From: Ignavibacteria bacterium
Lineage (GTDB): Bacteria > Bacteroidota > Ignavibacteria > Ignavibacteriales > Ignavibacteriaceae
Reading direction: 5' to 3'
Assembly (NCBI GenBank): GCA_030693705.1
Contig: JAUYAB010000042.1
Location: 1 to 64,000 of the forward strand
Length of the DNA stretch: 64,000 bases
In this document: in pieces, positions 51,058 to 60,496 of the stretch
Position numbering within the stretch: the first letter of the stretch is position 1
How the letters are laid out: every line of letters starts with the position of its first letter
Made by a program: the position numbers and the translations under genes
The notes under the pieces: generated by a model
The model's database searches: none
Seen by the model: the letters and a program-made list of their open reading frames with translations, nothing else
What the model was told of the DNA's origin: nothing

Positions 51058-51408
51058 ATGGCTAATCAATTTATTGCACATGTTGAAATCCCTTCAACTA
51101 ATCTTGAAGCATCGAAAGAATTTTATAAAAAAGTTTTTGATTGGGACTTGAAAGATTTTGGAAACGGATATTTACTTTATAATTCGCACAAAGGAATTAC
51201 CATCGGTTTACGAAAAGTAAAAAAAGTTAACACCGGCGATTCCACCATTTTTCACGTTAGTGTAACTGATATTGAAGATGCGCTCGACAAAGTAAAAACT
51301 GCCGGCGGAAAAGTTTTTCGCGAGAAAACTGTAATCCCGGTTTTTGGTTGGTTTGCTCTGCTGATTGATAACGAAGGAAATATTATCGGGCTTTATCAAT
51401 CGCACTAA
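51058..51408 (+). CDS. VOC family protein (glyoxalase/bleomycin-resistance fold)
   Basis: 116-residue single VOC domain. HVEIPSTNLEASKEFYKKVFDWDLKDFG at the start and IFHVSVTDIEDALDKVKTAGGKVFREKTVIPVFGWFALLIDNEGNIIGLYQ at the end are typical; candidate metal ligands are H9, H72 and the Asp/Glu near the end. Homologues include 27 kDa antigen Cfp30B-like and lactoylglutathione lyase-like proteins with unknown substrates. The ORF is complete. Confidence 0.88.
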   Translation: MANQFIAHVEIPSTNLEASKEFYKKVFDWDLKDFGNGYLLYNSHKGITIGLRKVKKVNTGDSTIFHVSVTDIEDALDKVKTAGGKVFREKTVIPVFGWFALLIDNEGNIIGLYQSH

Positions 51409-51422
51409 GTTTTTAATTGCAA

Positions 51423-51468
51423 CCTCGGCGTCTTTGCGAGCAATCTTTTTCTCGCAAAGCCGCCAAGG
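51423..51468. terminator. 18-bp inverted repeat between convergent genes
   Basis: Arms CCTCGGCGTCTTTGCGAG (51423-51440) and CTCGCAAAGCCGCCAAGG (51451-51468) pair at 16 of 18 positions around a T-rich loop. It lies between the VOC gene (+) and the peptidase gene (-), in the same setting as the repeat at 43669, and probably stops transcription from both sides. Confidence 0.65.
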
Positions 51469-51484
51469 CGCAAAGTAATTTATT

Positions 51485-54283
51485 TTACTTTTCCGGTAAC
51501 AGCACCACTTTTACAAATTTATTCTCGTTTAAATATTTGTTTGCGTAAACTTTGATATCTTCGTTCGTCAATTTCTCAACCCACGAGTTATACTCCATCA
51601 TTTGCTGCGGGTCTTCATTATTCATGATGTAATTTGACATGACGCCAACCCAAAATCTATTTTGCTTCAATTTTATTTCACGCTGACGCTTCTGTGTTTC
51701 TTTAACTTTTGCAAGTGTTTCAGGAGTTGTTCCGAATTGCTTAAGACTATCAATAACGCTGAAAACCGTTTTGGTCAATTCATCAACTCTTTTGGGATCG
51801 CAGCCAAAATTAATACTGATTGTAACTTTTGATGTTGGTATTCTGTAGAATTGATGATAAACACTAACGCCGTAAGTTCCTCCCTTATCTTCGCGTACAA
51901 CTTCACGCAAACGGATATTGAGCACATCCATTAATGATTCCATTAAATATTCGTTTGTCCGGCTCCACTCGAATGGTCCGGGGAAAGAAATCCCAACGGT
52001 ACTTTTTTGCTCAATACCTTTTTTAACAACTTTTTCAATTTTTGTTTCGATCGGTTTAACATTAATGTCGCGCCACATTTCATTTCTTTTAAGAGAAGGG
52101 AGCGCACCCAAATATTTTTCAACGAAAGTTTTGAACGATGGAACATCAATATTTCCTGCAAAGACAAAAGTGAAATCGCTTGCATCTGCAAAGCGGTCTT
52201 TGTAGAAATTAAATGATTTCACCAGATCCATCTCCTCTAACCGTTTTAGGCTCCACGGTTGAACGCGCGGATGATAATTTGCCATTGTTACCATCATGGT
52301 ATCGTTAAAAGCAACACGAGGTTCATTACTGTAATTGGTTAAGTACGCTTTCATCTTTGCTTTATAAGATTGAAACGAGGTTGTGTCGAGTCTCGGAGAA
52401 GTGAAAGACAAATAAATTAGTTGGAACATCGTTTCGGCATCTTTCGGACTGCAGCCACCGTTTAATCCTTCAGCATAATTATCGATATATGGATTAGCCG
52501 AAGCAACTTTTCCCGCTAAAGCCTTTTGTAATTCGTTAATAGAAAAATCTCCAAGTCCCGCTTCGCCAAGAATACCAACGGCGTTATAAGCGCCCTTAAA
52601 TGTTTGATCATCGATAAGAGAGGAGCCGCCGGGGCTGAAAGCCGAGAATGTAATTTCATCATTTTTAAAATCAGTAGGTTTTACAATTACTTTCACTCCG
52701 TTAGCAAGTTTCCATTCAATGGTTCCAAGTTTTTCAGATTTTGTTTCGCTAACAACCGACGAAGCTGCCGCTAAATTTTTTACAAGAGGCTGCTCAAGAG
52801 TTTTATCTTTATAAGCTTCGACAGTTTCATTTGATACTTTTTCCAATACAGTTCTTAAACCGGATTCAGTCGGAATCGGATTTCCTTCTTTCTCAGGTAC
52901 ATTTACAAGAATAGCTCGATTATCTGTTTTAATTAGCTCGCCGGAAAGCTTATTTACATCTTCTAAAAAGATTTCGGGAACCAATTTATTCATTAGCGCG
53001 AACTCATTTTCTATTCCGGGGATCGGCTCATCCTCCAAATAATTACTAACGAACTGCCAAATTAATGCAGATGACTCGGTTTTGTCTTTTTCATCTTTTT
53101 GTTTTTCGATTTGACGCAGAAGATTTTTCTTGTGCCTATCTAATTCCGTTTGAGTAAATCCATATTTGCGAACTCGTTCAGCTTCGCGTAGAAGAACCTC
53201 AAGACCACGTTCGATGCCGTTATCTTTTACCATTGCCTGTAAAAAATTCACATCGGCAGTGCGGACCATTCTGCCTTTGCCTGCAAACGCGAATGCAAAC
53301 GGCGGATCAGCGAGTTGGGTTAATTCTTGCAGCCGTTCGTTGAACATGCTTCCGAATAGTTGATGCGTGATTGATTTCTTATAATCATTAACCGTCGAAG
53401 TAACTTCCGGTTTTTGTTTGTAGTAGAGAGCGACCGTTGAATACATTGCCTCTTTATCTGAAGCGATTGCAAACTGAGTACCTTTTTGCGGTGGAACGGG
53501 ATAGAGTTCGCGAGGTCTTTCTTTTTGTGGAGCCTCAATATTTTCAAAATGTTTTTTGATCAGCGTTTCAATTTCCGCTTTGTTAAAATCGCCGACTGCA
53601 ACAACCGCCATAAGATCCGGGCGGTACCAATCTTTGTAATAACTTGTAAGTGTTGGATGAGCAAAAGTTTTAATAATGTTAACATCGCCAATGGTTAAAC
53701 GGTCGGCATATTTTGAATCTTTGAAAATTACCGGCAGTTGCTTGTTTAACATGCGCATTTGTGCGCCGCGTCCGAGCCGCCATTCCTCGGTAATTACGCC
53801 CCGTTCCTTTTCAATTTCTGTTGAATCAAATGCCAAACCGTGCGCCCAATCTTCTAAGACCAAAAATGCTTTCTGCATAATTGCCTGGCTGTCGGTTGGA
53901 ACTTGAAGCATGTAAACAGTTTCATCAAAACTTGTAAAGGCGTTCAACTCCGGTCCAAATTTTACACCGATTGATTCAAGATAGTTGATCAATTCATTTT
54001 TCTTAAAATGAGTTGTTCCGTTAAAAGCCATGTGTTCAACAAAATGTGCAAGCCCTTTTTGATCGTCATTCTCTAACACGCTTCCGGCATTAACAACTAA
54101 CCGGAGTTCTGCCCGCTTTTCGGGTTTTTTGTTTTGCATAATGTAGTACCGGATTCCGTTCTTCAACGTTCCTATTGTTACAGCGGGATTTACCGGCAGC
54201 TTTTCGGTTTGAGAAATAATTATTTGCGAGAAGAGAAATGTAAAGAGAATGAAAAATGATTTGAACTTGGTCATGGGTCCCAT
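51485..54283 (-). CDS. M16 family zinc peptidase, periplasmic
   Basis: 932-residue pitrilysin-type protease. A signal peptide is followed by the first M16 domain with the inverted zinc motif H80-F-V-E-H84 (LAHFVEHMAFNGTTHF) and the distal glutamate region ERGVITEEWR. The second half is a catalytically silent M16 domain (about 530-930) that shapes the peptide chamber. Members degrade peptides in the periplasm. Two ATGs nine bases apart are possible starts; both have AGGAT-like sequence upstream. Confidence 0.94.
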   Translation of the reverse strand: MGPMTKFKSFFILFTFLFSQIIISQTEKLPVNPAVTIGTLKNGIRYYIMQNKKPEKRAELRLVVNAGSVLENDDQKGLAHFVEHMAFNGTTHFKKNELINYLESIGVKFGPELNAFTSFDETVYMLQVPTDSQAIMQKAFLVLEDWAHGLAFDSTEIEKERGVITEEWRLGRGAQMRMLNKQLPVIFKDSKYADRLTIGDVNIIKTFAHPTLTSYYKDWYRPDLMAVVAVGDFNKAEIETLIKKHFENIEAPQKERPRELYPVPPQKGTQFAIASDKEAMYSTVALYYKQKPEVTSTVNDYKKSITHQLFGSMFNERLQELTQLADPPFAFAFAGKGRMVRTADVNFLQAMVKDNGIERGLEVLLREAERVRKYGFTQTELDRHKKNLLRQIEKQKDEKDKTESSALIWQFVSNYLEDEPIPGIENEFALMNKLVPEIFLEDVNKLSGELIKTDNRAILVNVPEKEGNPIPTESGLRTVLEKVSNETVEAYKDKTLEQPLVKNLAAASSVVSETKSEKLGTIEWKLANGVKVIVKPTDFKNDEITFSAFSPGGSSLIDDQTFKGAYNAVGILGEAGLGDFSINELQKALAGKVASANPYIDNYAEGLNGGCSPKDAETMFQLIYLSFTSPRLDTTSFQSYKAKMKAYLTNYSNEPRVAFNDTMMVTMANYHPRVQPWSLKRLEEMDLVKSFNFYKDRFADASDFTFVFAGNIDVPSFKTFVEKYLGALPSLKRNEMWRDINVKPIETKIEKVVKKGIEQKSTVGISFPGPFEWSRTNEYLMESLMDVLNIRLREVVREDKGGTYGVSVYHQFYRIPTSKVTISINFGCDPKRVDELTKTVFSVIDSLKQFGTTPETLAKVKETQKRQREIKLKQNRFWVGVMSNYIMNNEDPQQMMEYNSWVEKLTNEDIKVYANKYLNENKFVKVVLLPEK

Positions 54284-54400
54284 CCTATCCTTAGTTAAAA
54301 AATAAATCCAGAATTCATTGAAAAAATAAATAATTTATTTGATAAAACACAACCGATTTTAATGAACTTTTCAAGTAGAACCAACTTCTGAAAGGAAGTT

Positions 54401-54649
54401 TTATCTATTTAAAAATGGCTCATTGAATATAGGAGATGCAGTGGAGTTGGTTTTGGGATTGTTGTTTTGAGTACCTTCGTTTTGGAACGGGAGTTTGCAA
54501 AAAACTGTCTTTCCAAAATAAATAGTATTAGGGCATAAAGAATTCTTTTCAAGACACTGCACTAACTTTCCGCTAGCTACGTCTTTTACACGGCAAACCG
54601 AAAAAGAATCGATACTATCCTTTGGCGATAAATGTATTTGGTCTTCCAT
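54401..54649 (-). CDS. Small Cys-containing hypothetical protein
   Basis: 82 residues with four cysteines (positions 19, 32, 39 and 51) in the pattern C-x12-C-x6-C-x11-C, including LCPNTIYFGKTVFCKLPF. The spacing could bind a metal or form a small zinc ribbon-like site, and the pattern CP-x5-G-x4-C is seen in small conserved proteins of this group. The last 25 residues are low complexity. Ribosome binding site is weak (GTGAG). I do not recognise a named family and give moderate confidence that it is real. Confidence 0.5.
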   Translation of the reverse strand: MEDQIHLSPKDSIDSFSVCRVKDVASGKLVQCLEKNSLCPNTIYFGKTVFCKLPFQNEGTQNNNPKTNSTASPIFNEPFLNR

Positions 54650-54710
54650 TATATTTACTCACAATTGTAATTTTTTCAATCCAATTTAAGGAACATGTTA
54701 AGATAAAAAC

Positions 54711-54814
54711 AGTAGGGAAATCCCTAAAAATGAGTAGGGAAACCCCTAAAAATGAGTAGGGATATCCCTACTGCCAGTAGGGATATCCCTACTAATAGTA
54801 GGGATATCCCTACT
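54711..54814. repeat. Five-unit tandem palindrome array
   Basis: Units start at 54711, 54733, 54755, 54776 and 54797 (spacing 22, 22, 21 and 21 bases). The last three contain the perfect 18-bp palindrome AGTAGGGATATCCCTACT; the first two are degenerate, keeping AGTAGGGAAA and CCCTA and losing symmetry. The array lies in a 415-base spacer (54650-55064) upstream of the CotH operon. No spacers separate units, so it is not a CRISPR. The spacing of two helix turns places every centre on one face of DNA, as for repeated operator sites. Confidence 0.85.
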
Positions 54815-54963
54815 ACTTTTTCTCCTCTTTTGGATATATAGTTTAGAATTAGAGAATGTGTGTGGCTGAAGTTATTATTTTAACAATATAATTATTATCA
54901 TGTTTGCCGTCACCTCCTCTTGTTCACTTTAAAAAACGGCTTTTTCTAACAATTTTTTTAGTT

Positions 54964-54971
54964 TATCTTTG
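54964..54971 (+). promoter_or_regulatory. Candidate -7 promoter box of the CotH operon
   Basis: TATCTTTG matches TAnnTTTG, 93 bases before the start of the CotH gene and about 150 bases after the palindrome array. No clear -33 element. Confidence 0.35.
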
Positions 54972-55064
54972 TGGTACGGTTTATGTTAAGATAAAATGTT
55001 TGAATATATGACTGTGGCAAATAATTGTTCGTTTTGAAATTGAGCTTGCTTTCCAACAACTAAA

Positions 55065-58000
55065 ATGAAAAAATATCTTTTCCTATTAATTATCTTTTCC
55101 GGTTCTCTGCTATTTTCACAATCTGTTAAAATAAACGAAGTCATGTCTTCGAATGTTGCTACCCTTGCAGACGAAGATGGTGATTTTCCCGATTGGATTG
55201 AACTTTACAATACGACCGTACAACCGGTTTCTTTGTCGTTTTTTAACTTGTCTGATGACCCGCAGAACTTGACGAAGTGGAAATTTCCTTCCGTAACGAT
55301 ACAACCTCAGAATTACTTAATTGTTTATGCTTCCGGAAAGGATAAGAAAAACGGAGCCATGTTTTGGGAAACCGTTATCACCAAGGGAGACCAATGGAAA
55401 TATTTAGTCCCCGCCTCCGAGCCATCCAGCACGTGGCGCAATCTTGGATTTGATGACGTTCTCTGGAAAAGCGGTCCAAGCGGCTTTGGATTTGGTGATA
55501 ATGATGACGCAACGATTGTTCCCACGGCTACAAAGTCGGTGTATATAAGAAAAATATTTTCTGTCGACGATCCCGGAAATGTTGATACGGCATTTCTTCA
55601 TATCGATTATGATGATGCATTCGCAGCTTACTTAAATGGTGTTGAAATTGCACGCGCAAATATCGGTACGAAAGGTGTCACGCCAACTTTTTCGCAAATG
55701 GCAACGGTAGATCATGAAGCCGTGATGTACCAAGGAGGCTCGCCGGTAGCATTTCCGATAACCAACATACGCACATTGCTAAAAGCGGGAGATAATGTTT
55801 TAACTTTGCAAGTCCATAATGTCAATACAACATCCAGCGATCTAACTTTAATACCATTTTTAACTCTTGGGTTAAGATCGGCTCCAATAAATCCTCGCGG
55901 ACTTTCTCCATATATCAAATTATCAACTTCCTATCTTCATACAAATTTCAAACTCGATTCAAGCGGAGAAACTGTTTATTTAACGGATTCAACCGGGAAT
56001 ATTGTTGACGAAGTGACGTTCGGATTTATGCCAACGGGACTTTCCTACGGTAGAAAACCTGATGGAGGAATAAATTGGCTTTACTTCCAAACTCCAACTC
56101 CAAAAACATCAAATATTTCTGCCGGAGTTTCACAAATTGCTGAACCGCCCCGGTTTTCAAGACCGGCGGGATTTTATTACAGTGCGTTGTCCGTAGCGGT
56201 TACCTCCACTTTGCCGGGAGGAACAATTTATTATACTTTTGATGGCTCCGATCCAACAACCTCAAGTTTTAAATATGTTGGTGCGATAAACATTTCGAAA
56301 ACTACAACGCTTCGCACGAAAGTATTTGCCGATGGAGTGATACCGAGTTCCACCACAACAGCAACGTATTTTGTAAATCATGTTTCAAAGCTTCCGGTTG
56401 TTTCGTTATCCACTGATCCAAAACATTTTTGGGATAACGATTCCGGAATTTATGTGATGGGATCAAATCCCGGTGGTTATCCTTACTTCGGCGCTAATTT
56501 TTGGCAAGACTGGGAAAAGCCGATCCATTTTGAATTTTTTGAACCACTTGATTCGCAAAAAGTAAGTGTTGATGCCGGAATAAAAATTTTTGGCAACTGG
56601 AGCAGAGCGTTTGATCAGAAATCTATGGCGATTTATTTACGCGGAAGTTACGGATTCAATAAAATGAAGTATCAATTTTTCCCCGGAAAAAAGACCGACA
56701 ATTTTGCCAACATAGTTTTGCGTAACGGAGGAAATGATTTTACTTATACGCTCGTTCGCGATCGTTATCAATCCTTACTGCTTCAGAATTTAGACATCGG
56801 TGTTCAGGCTACTCGTTTCTGCGTCGCTTATCTTAACAATGAATATTGGGGAATTTATACGCTGAGAGAAAAACTGAACGAAGAATTTCTTGCAAACACT
56901 TATGGCGTTGATCCAAATAATGTTGACATTGCAGATTTGAGTACGGAAGCGGGGTATTATGTAAACGAACATTTTTCAACATTATATAATTTCATTTCGC
57001 AAAAAGATATTAGCCTTAAAGCGAATTATGACTTTGTACAATCACAGATGGAAGTTGAGAATTTTAAGAACTACCAGATTGCCGAAATTTATATTAACAA
57101 TACCGATTGGCCCGGGAATAATATGAAAGTCTGGCGTGAAAGAACCGAAACGGCAAAATGGAGATGGCTTACTTATGATCTCGATTACGGCGTTGGGTTA
57201 GTTGAATATTTTAATGCACAACAAGATTACCGATTCAATACTCTCGATTTTGCAACAGCGACAAACGGACCTTCCTGGCCAAATCCACCCTGGTCAACGT
57301 TACTGCTTCGCAAGTTTTTAACCAATGCTGATTTTAAGAACGATTTTATTCAATCATTTGCGCATTTGCTGAATACGACATTTTCGCCTGATTCAACTAC
57401 GCACTTATTAAATCAAGTTCAAGATGAGATCGCTTCGGAGATAACCCGCCACACAACTAAGTGGAAAACTACTATGCAGTTCGATTGGACAACTAATATT
57501 ACCCGTATTCGTACTTTCATTTCGTACCGGGATGCCTATATGAGGTTGCACATTAATACGAAATTCCAGTTAGGTGGTTTTTCGAACTTGACCTTAACGA
57601 ATAGCGATACCCTGGGTGGAAAAGTAATGCTTCAATCTTACGATATTCCTAAATCTACTTTTAAGGGAAAATATTTTAGAACTGCACCGATTAAACTTTC
57701 GGCAAAACCAAATCCCGGTTATGTTTTTGCAGGCTGGAAAGGTATCTCTTCAAATCAGGATATAACTGTTGTTTTAAAAGGTGATTCGGTTGTACAAGCT
57801 GTTTTTATAAAAGATGACACGCAAACTCAAAAGATTGTTGTAAATGAAATCAATTATAAATCATCTTCCGCTTCAGATTGTGGAGATTGGGTTGAACTTT
57901 ACAACAACGGAACGGAAAGCGTTCAATTAAAAAATTGGAAATTAAAAGACAGTGTAGACACTCACGAATTTATTCTACCGGATTTTGATTTAGCGCCGGA

Positions 58001-58613
58001 ATCCTTCGTTGTACTTGCAAACGATTCCACAAAATTCAGATCAGTCTTCCCGGATGTTACAAATATGATCGGTGAATTTTCATTCGGACTTTCTGCTAAC
58101 GGTGAAACAGTCCGGCTCTTTAATGAGAACGGTTCATTGATTGATTCGATAAAATTTATTTCTTCCTCTCCGTGGCCGATAGAACCGAATGGAACCGGCG
58201 CAACGCTAGCGCTGATAAATCCAGGTCTTAATAACTCGGTGCCGGAAAGCTGGAAAGCCTCTTCTAATTTAGGAACGCCTGGAAAACAGAATGATGTTTT
58301 TTCTGATGTTAAGAGGGAAGATTTTAGACCAAAAACATTTGAGCTGTATCAAAATTACCCGAATCCTTTTAATCCGAGTACAATAATTAGTTATCAACTT
58401 CCGGAGTATGGCAAAGTAACATTAACGGTCTACGATGTACTCGGAAATGAGATTGCAACTTTGGTTAACGAAGAAAAACCGGCAGGAAATTATAATTATG
58501 AATTAGGATCCGCCACGGGCGGAAGGAATTACGAATGGTCTAGTGGAGTATACTTTTATCAACTTCGTGCAGGTAGTTTTTTGCAAACGAGGAAGATGAT
58601 ATTTTTGAAATGA
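55065..58613 (+). CDS. Secreted CotH-kinase/lamin-tail-domain protein with T9SS sorting domain
   Basis: 1182 residues. Domains in order: signal peptide (1-18); lamin tail domain (20-90, INEVMSSNVATLADEDGDFPDWIELYN); a galactose-binding-like region (105-265); a second short lamin-tail-like part (290-345); a chitobiase/hexosaminidase C-terminal type domain (360-435, GGTIYYTFDGSDPTTSS); a CotH kinase domain (440-830, with TLREKLNEEFL, NNTDWPGNN at 678-686 and WRWLTYDLDYGVG at 699-711); a repeat of InlB B type (840-915); a lamin tail domain (924-1050); and a type IX sorting domain (1092-1182, LYQNYPNPFNPSTIISY). CotH proteins phosphorylate secreted proteins in Bacillus. Expected location is the cell surface. 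It heads an operon with HlyD-like, VTC and DUF4956 genes. A GC-rich palindrome is inserted in frame at 58509-58523. Confidence 0.93.
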   Translation: MKKYLFLLIIFSGSLLFSQSVKINEVMSSNVATLADEDGDFPDWIELYNTTVQPVSLSFFNLSDDPQNLTKWKFPSVTIQPQNYLIVYASGKDKKNGAMFWETVITKGDQWKYLVPASEPSSTWRNLGFDDVLWKSGPSGFGFGDNDDATIVPTATKSVYIRKIFSVDDPGNVDTAFLHIDYDDAFAAYLNGVEIARANIGTKGVTPTFSQMATVDHEAVMYQGGSPVAFPITNIRTLLKAGDNVLTLQVHNVNTTSSDLTLIPFLTLGLRSAPINPRGLSPYIKLSTSYLHTNFKLDSSGETVYLTDSTGNIVDEVTFGFMPTGLSYGRKPDGGINWLYFQTPTPKTSNISAGVSQIAEPPRFSRPAGFYYSALSVAVTSTLPGGTIYYTFDGSDPTTSSFKYVGAINISKTTTLRTKVFADGVIPSSTTTATYFVNHVSKLPVVSLSTDPKHFWDNDSGIYVMGSNPGGYPYFGANFWQDWEKPIHFEFFEPLDSQKVSVDAGIKIFGNWSRAFDQKSMAIYLRGSYGFNKMKYQFFPGKKTDNFANIVLRNGGNDFTYTLVRDRYQSLLLQNLDIGVQATRFCVAYLNNEYWGIYTLREKLNEEFLANTYGVDPNNVDIADLSTEAGYYVNEHFSTLYNFISQKDISLKANYDFVQSQMEVENFKNYQIAEIYINNTDWPGNNMKVWRERTETAKWRWLTYDLDYGVGLVEYFNAQQDYRFNTLDFATATNGPSWPNPPWSTLLLRKFLTNADFKNDFIQSFAHLLNTTFSPDSTTHLLNQVQDEIASEITRHTTKWKTTMQFDWTTNITRIRTFISYRDAYMRLHINTKFQLGGFSNLTLTNSDTLGGKVMLQSYDIPKSTFKGKYFRTAPIKLSAKPNPGYVFAGWKGISSNQDITVVLKGDSVVQAVFIKDDTQTQKIVVNEINYKSSSASDCGDWVELYNNGTESVQLKNWKLKDSVDTHEFILPDFDLAPESFVVLANDSTKFRSVFPDVTNMIGEFSFGLSANGETVRLFNENGSLIDSIKFISSSPWPIEPNGTGATLALINPGLNNSVPESWKASSNLGTPGKQNDVFSDVKREDFRPKTFELYQNYPNPFNPSTIISYQLPEYGKVTLTVYDVLGNEIATLVNEEKPAGNYNYELGSATGGRNYEWSSGVYFYQLRAGSFLQTRKMIFLK
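58509..58523. repeat. GC-rich mini-palindrome inside the T9SS domain coding sequence
   Basis: TCCGCCACGGGCGGA: arms CCGCC and GGCGG flank three bases. It falls in the stretch that codes for the ELGSATGGRNYEWSSGVYF segment, where related sorting domains have a shorter loop before the conserved SGVYFYQL. The frame is kept. Confidence 0.6.
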
Positions 58614-58667
58614 TTAAAAAGAGGAATTAATGATTAGCGTTTTAAGTTTAGGAAATTCGGAACAACC

Positions 58668-59732
58668 ATGAAAAGAAAAATTAAACGAAAAGCAATTGTA
58701 GGAATTGTAGTTTTTTGTCTTGTAGCCTTTTCGCTTTTGATAAGCGGGATAAAAGTCCCGCATTCATTGAACATATTTGCCGAAGTACATCCGTTGCAAA
58801 AATGGCAGATTGTTAAGGGAACCGATGGGCAGTTAACTTCCGCTTTAATAGATTATGAAACCGGATTTTCAAATGCATTCGGCGTTACGCAATTCCAACG
58901 GGGAGAATCGATGATTTTTTCTTTTGCCGAAGCGATGAAGAATAAAAAAGAAATAAAAGCCGGTGATTCAATCGGTGTTATCCGCTCCAGCGATGTTGAA
59001 GAAAACATAGTTCGGTTGGAAGGTGAACTTTCCGTTGCAAAAGCTGAGCTTGAAGCAAATAAGACCGGCGAAAAGCAACCGCTGATAACAGAGGCAAAAA
59101 ATCGATTGGAATTTGCGAAGGCAAAACTCGGGCAGAAAAAAGATACCTTTTTACGTAACGAACAATTGTACAAAAAAGGTTTTCTTCCGCAAGAAAGTTA
59201 CGAAACGGATCTTTGGGAAATAAAGCAACTCGAGATCGAAATCTCTATCTACCAATCGCAGCTTGATGCGATTACCAGCGGTTTAAAACCGGAAACGCTG
59301 AAACTTGTTGAATCAAAAATAACCGCTTTAACAAACGAACTTGAGTCATTAAAAAAACGTTCAAAGAATTTCATGGTGATTTCTCCAATCAACGGGAAGG
59401 TGAACCGCTCTTTTTCTTCGGATACTATTTTATCTATCATCAATTTAGACAAAGTAGTTATGAACGTTCCGTTAAAAATTACTTACAGAAATAGTTTGAA
59501 AGAAGGAAACTTAATTTCAGTTAGATTTACTAATTATCCTGAAGCATTTCAAGCACAGGTGTTATCGCTTTCAAACGAGGTAAAAATGTTAAACAACGAA
59601 CAGGTAATTGTTGCGACAATTCTTATCAACAATTCCGGTAAACAACTTTTACCCGGCATGATTACACAAGGGATTCTCAAACTCGGAACAATTTCAATTT
59701 GGGATTATTTTACAAATTATATTCTAAATTAA
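58668..59732 (+). CDS. HlyD-like membrane fusion/adaptor protein
   Basis: 354 residues. One N-terminal membrane anchor (about 8-26) is followed by a biotinyl-lipoyl-like part (IKAGDSIGVIRSSDVEENIVRLEGELSVAKAELEANK), a long coiled-coil hairpin (about 105-225) with the second biotinyl-lipoyl half at VISPINGKVNRSF, and a beta-barrel part ending in LPGMITQGILKLGTISIWDYF. This is the plan of periplasmic adaptor proteins of ABC or RND exporters, but no inner-membrane pump is encoded nearby. In this operon it could connect the surface CotH protein or its substrate to the envelope. Confidence 0.85.
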   Translation: MKRKIKRKAIVGIVVFCLVAFSLLISGIKVPHSLNIFAEVHPLQKWQIVKGTDGQLTSALIDYETGFSNAFGVTQFQRGESMIFSFAEAMKNKKEIKAGDSIGVIRSSDVEENIVRLEGELSVAKAELEANKTGEKQPLITEAKNRLEFAKAKLGQKKDTFLRNEQLYKKGFLPQESYETDLWEIKQLEIEISIYQSQLDAITSGLKPETLKLVESKITALTNELESLKKRSKNFMVISPINGKVNRSFSSDTILSIINLDKVVMNVPLKITYRNSLKEGNLISVRFTNYPEAFQAQVLSLSNEVKMLNNEQVIVATILINNSGKQLLPGMITQGILKLGTISIWDYFTNYILN

Positions 59733-59735
59733 CCG

Positions 59736-60485
59736 ATGGCGAGTAGATTAGAGTATAAATATTTAGTCCAGGAAAATTTGTTGCCAAAAATTCGAGCTAT
59801 AGTTTCAACTTATATGAAGCATGATCCGTATGCGGAAATTCGCCCGCACAAAGAATATACAGTACGCAGCATCTATCTCGATACCGCAGATCTTCTTTGT
59901 TATCACGAAAAATATGAAGGCTATAAAATTAGGAACAAGTTTAGAATTAGAGTTTATAATGAACGGAGAGAAGACAGCCTTGTTTTTTTAGAAATTAAAA
60001 GAAAAAACGAAAACTTCATTTCGAAAGACCGCGCGAAACTTTACCTTGAAGATCTACAATCGCTTATTCAAACGAAAAATGTTGATGACTATATTCTTGT
60101 TCGTGCAGACGGAACCGGAGATTTTGAAGAAGCGAATAAATTTCTTTTTCACTATTATTCAAAACAACTTATCCCGTTAAGTTTAGTAGTTTACGAACGC
60201 GAGGCTTTTATGGGAAAATTCGGATATGATTTGAGAATAACTTTCGACAAAAATTTACGCGGATCAGTGTATCCTGAATACGACGATATTTTCGAAGAAA
60301 AAAAACTGAAATATGCTTTCCCCAATTATTTTATTCTGGAAATAAAATTTCACGAGAGGTTTCCGGCATGGGTTCCGCAGCTCATAAACAAATTCAGTCT
60401 TCAAAGAATATCAGTTTCAAAGTACACTAATTGTATTGATATAAATAAAAACCATATGCATTTCAGCGGCTCGTTAGCATTGTAA
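59736..60485 (+). CDS. VTC domain (polyphosphate polymerase-type) protein
   Basis: 249-residue triphosphate-tunnel protein of the VTC family. Tunnel residues visible are E6-x-K8 (LEYKYL), R44 (YTVRSIYLDT), K68, R70 and R72 (RNKFRIRVYNE) and E86-x-K88 (FLEIKRK). In yeast Vtc4 this domain makes polyphosphate from ATP; the bacterial versions are uncharacterised. It is separated by 3 bases from the adaptor gene and 11 from the DUF4956 gene. Co-occurrence of VTC, DUF4956 and CotH genes is a recurrent bacterial arrangement. Confidence 0.9.
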   Translation: MASRLEYKYLVQENLLPKIRAIVSTYMKHDPYAEIRPHKEYTVRSIYLDTADLLCYHEKYEGYKIRNKFRIRVYNERREDSLVFLEIKRKNENFISKDRAKLYLEDLQSLIQTKNVDDYILVRADGTGDFEEANKFLFHYYSKQLIPLSLVVYEREAFMGKFGYDLRITFDKNLRGSVYPEYDDIFEEKKLKYAFPNYFILEIKFHERFPAWVPQLINKFSLQRISVSKYTNCIDINKNHMHFSGSLAL

Positions 60486-60496
60486 AGGAAGAAAAT

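Noticed and set aside
54711-54814. CRISPR array
   Set aside because: Units are palindromic and abut without unique spacers, and no cas gene is in the window.
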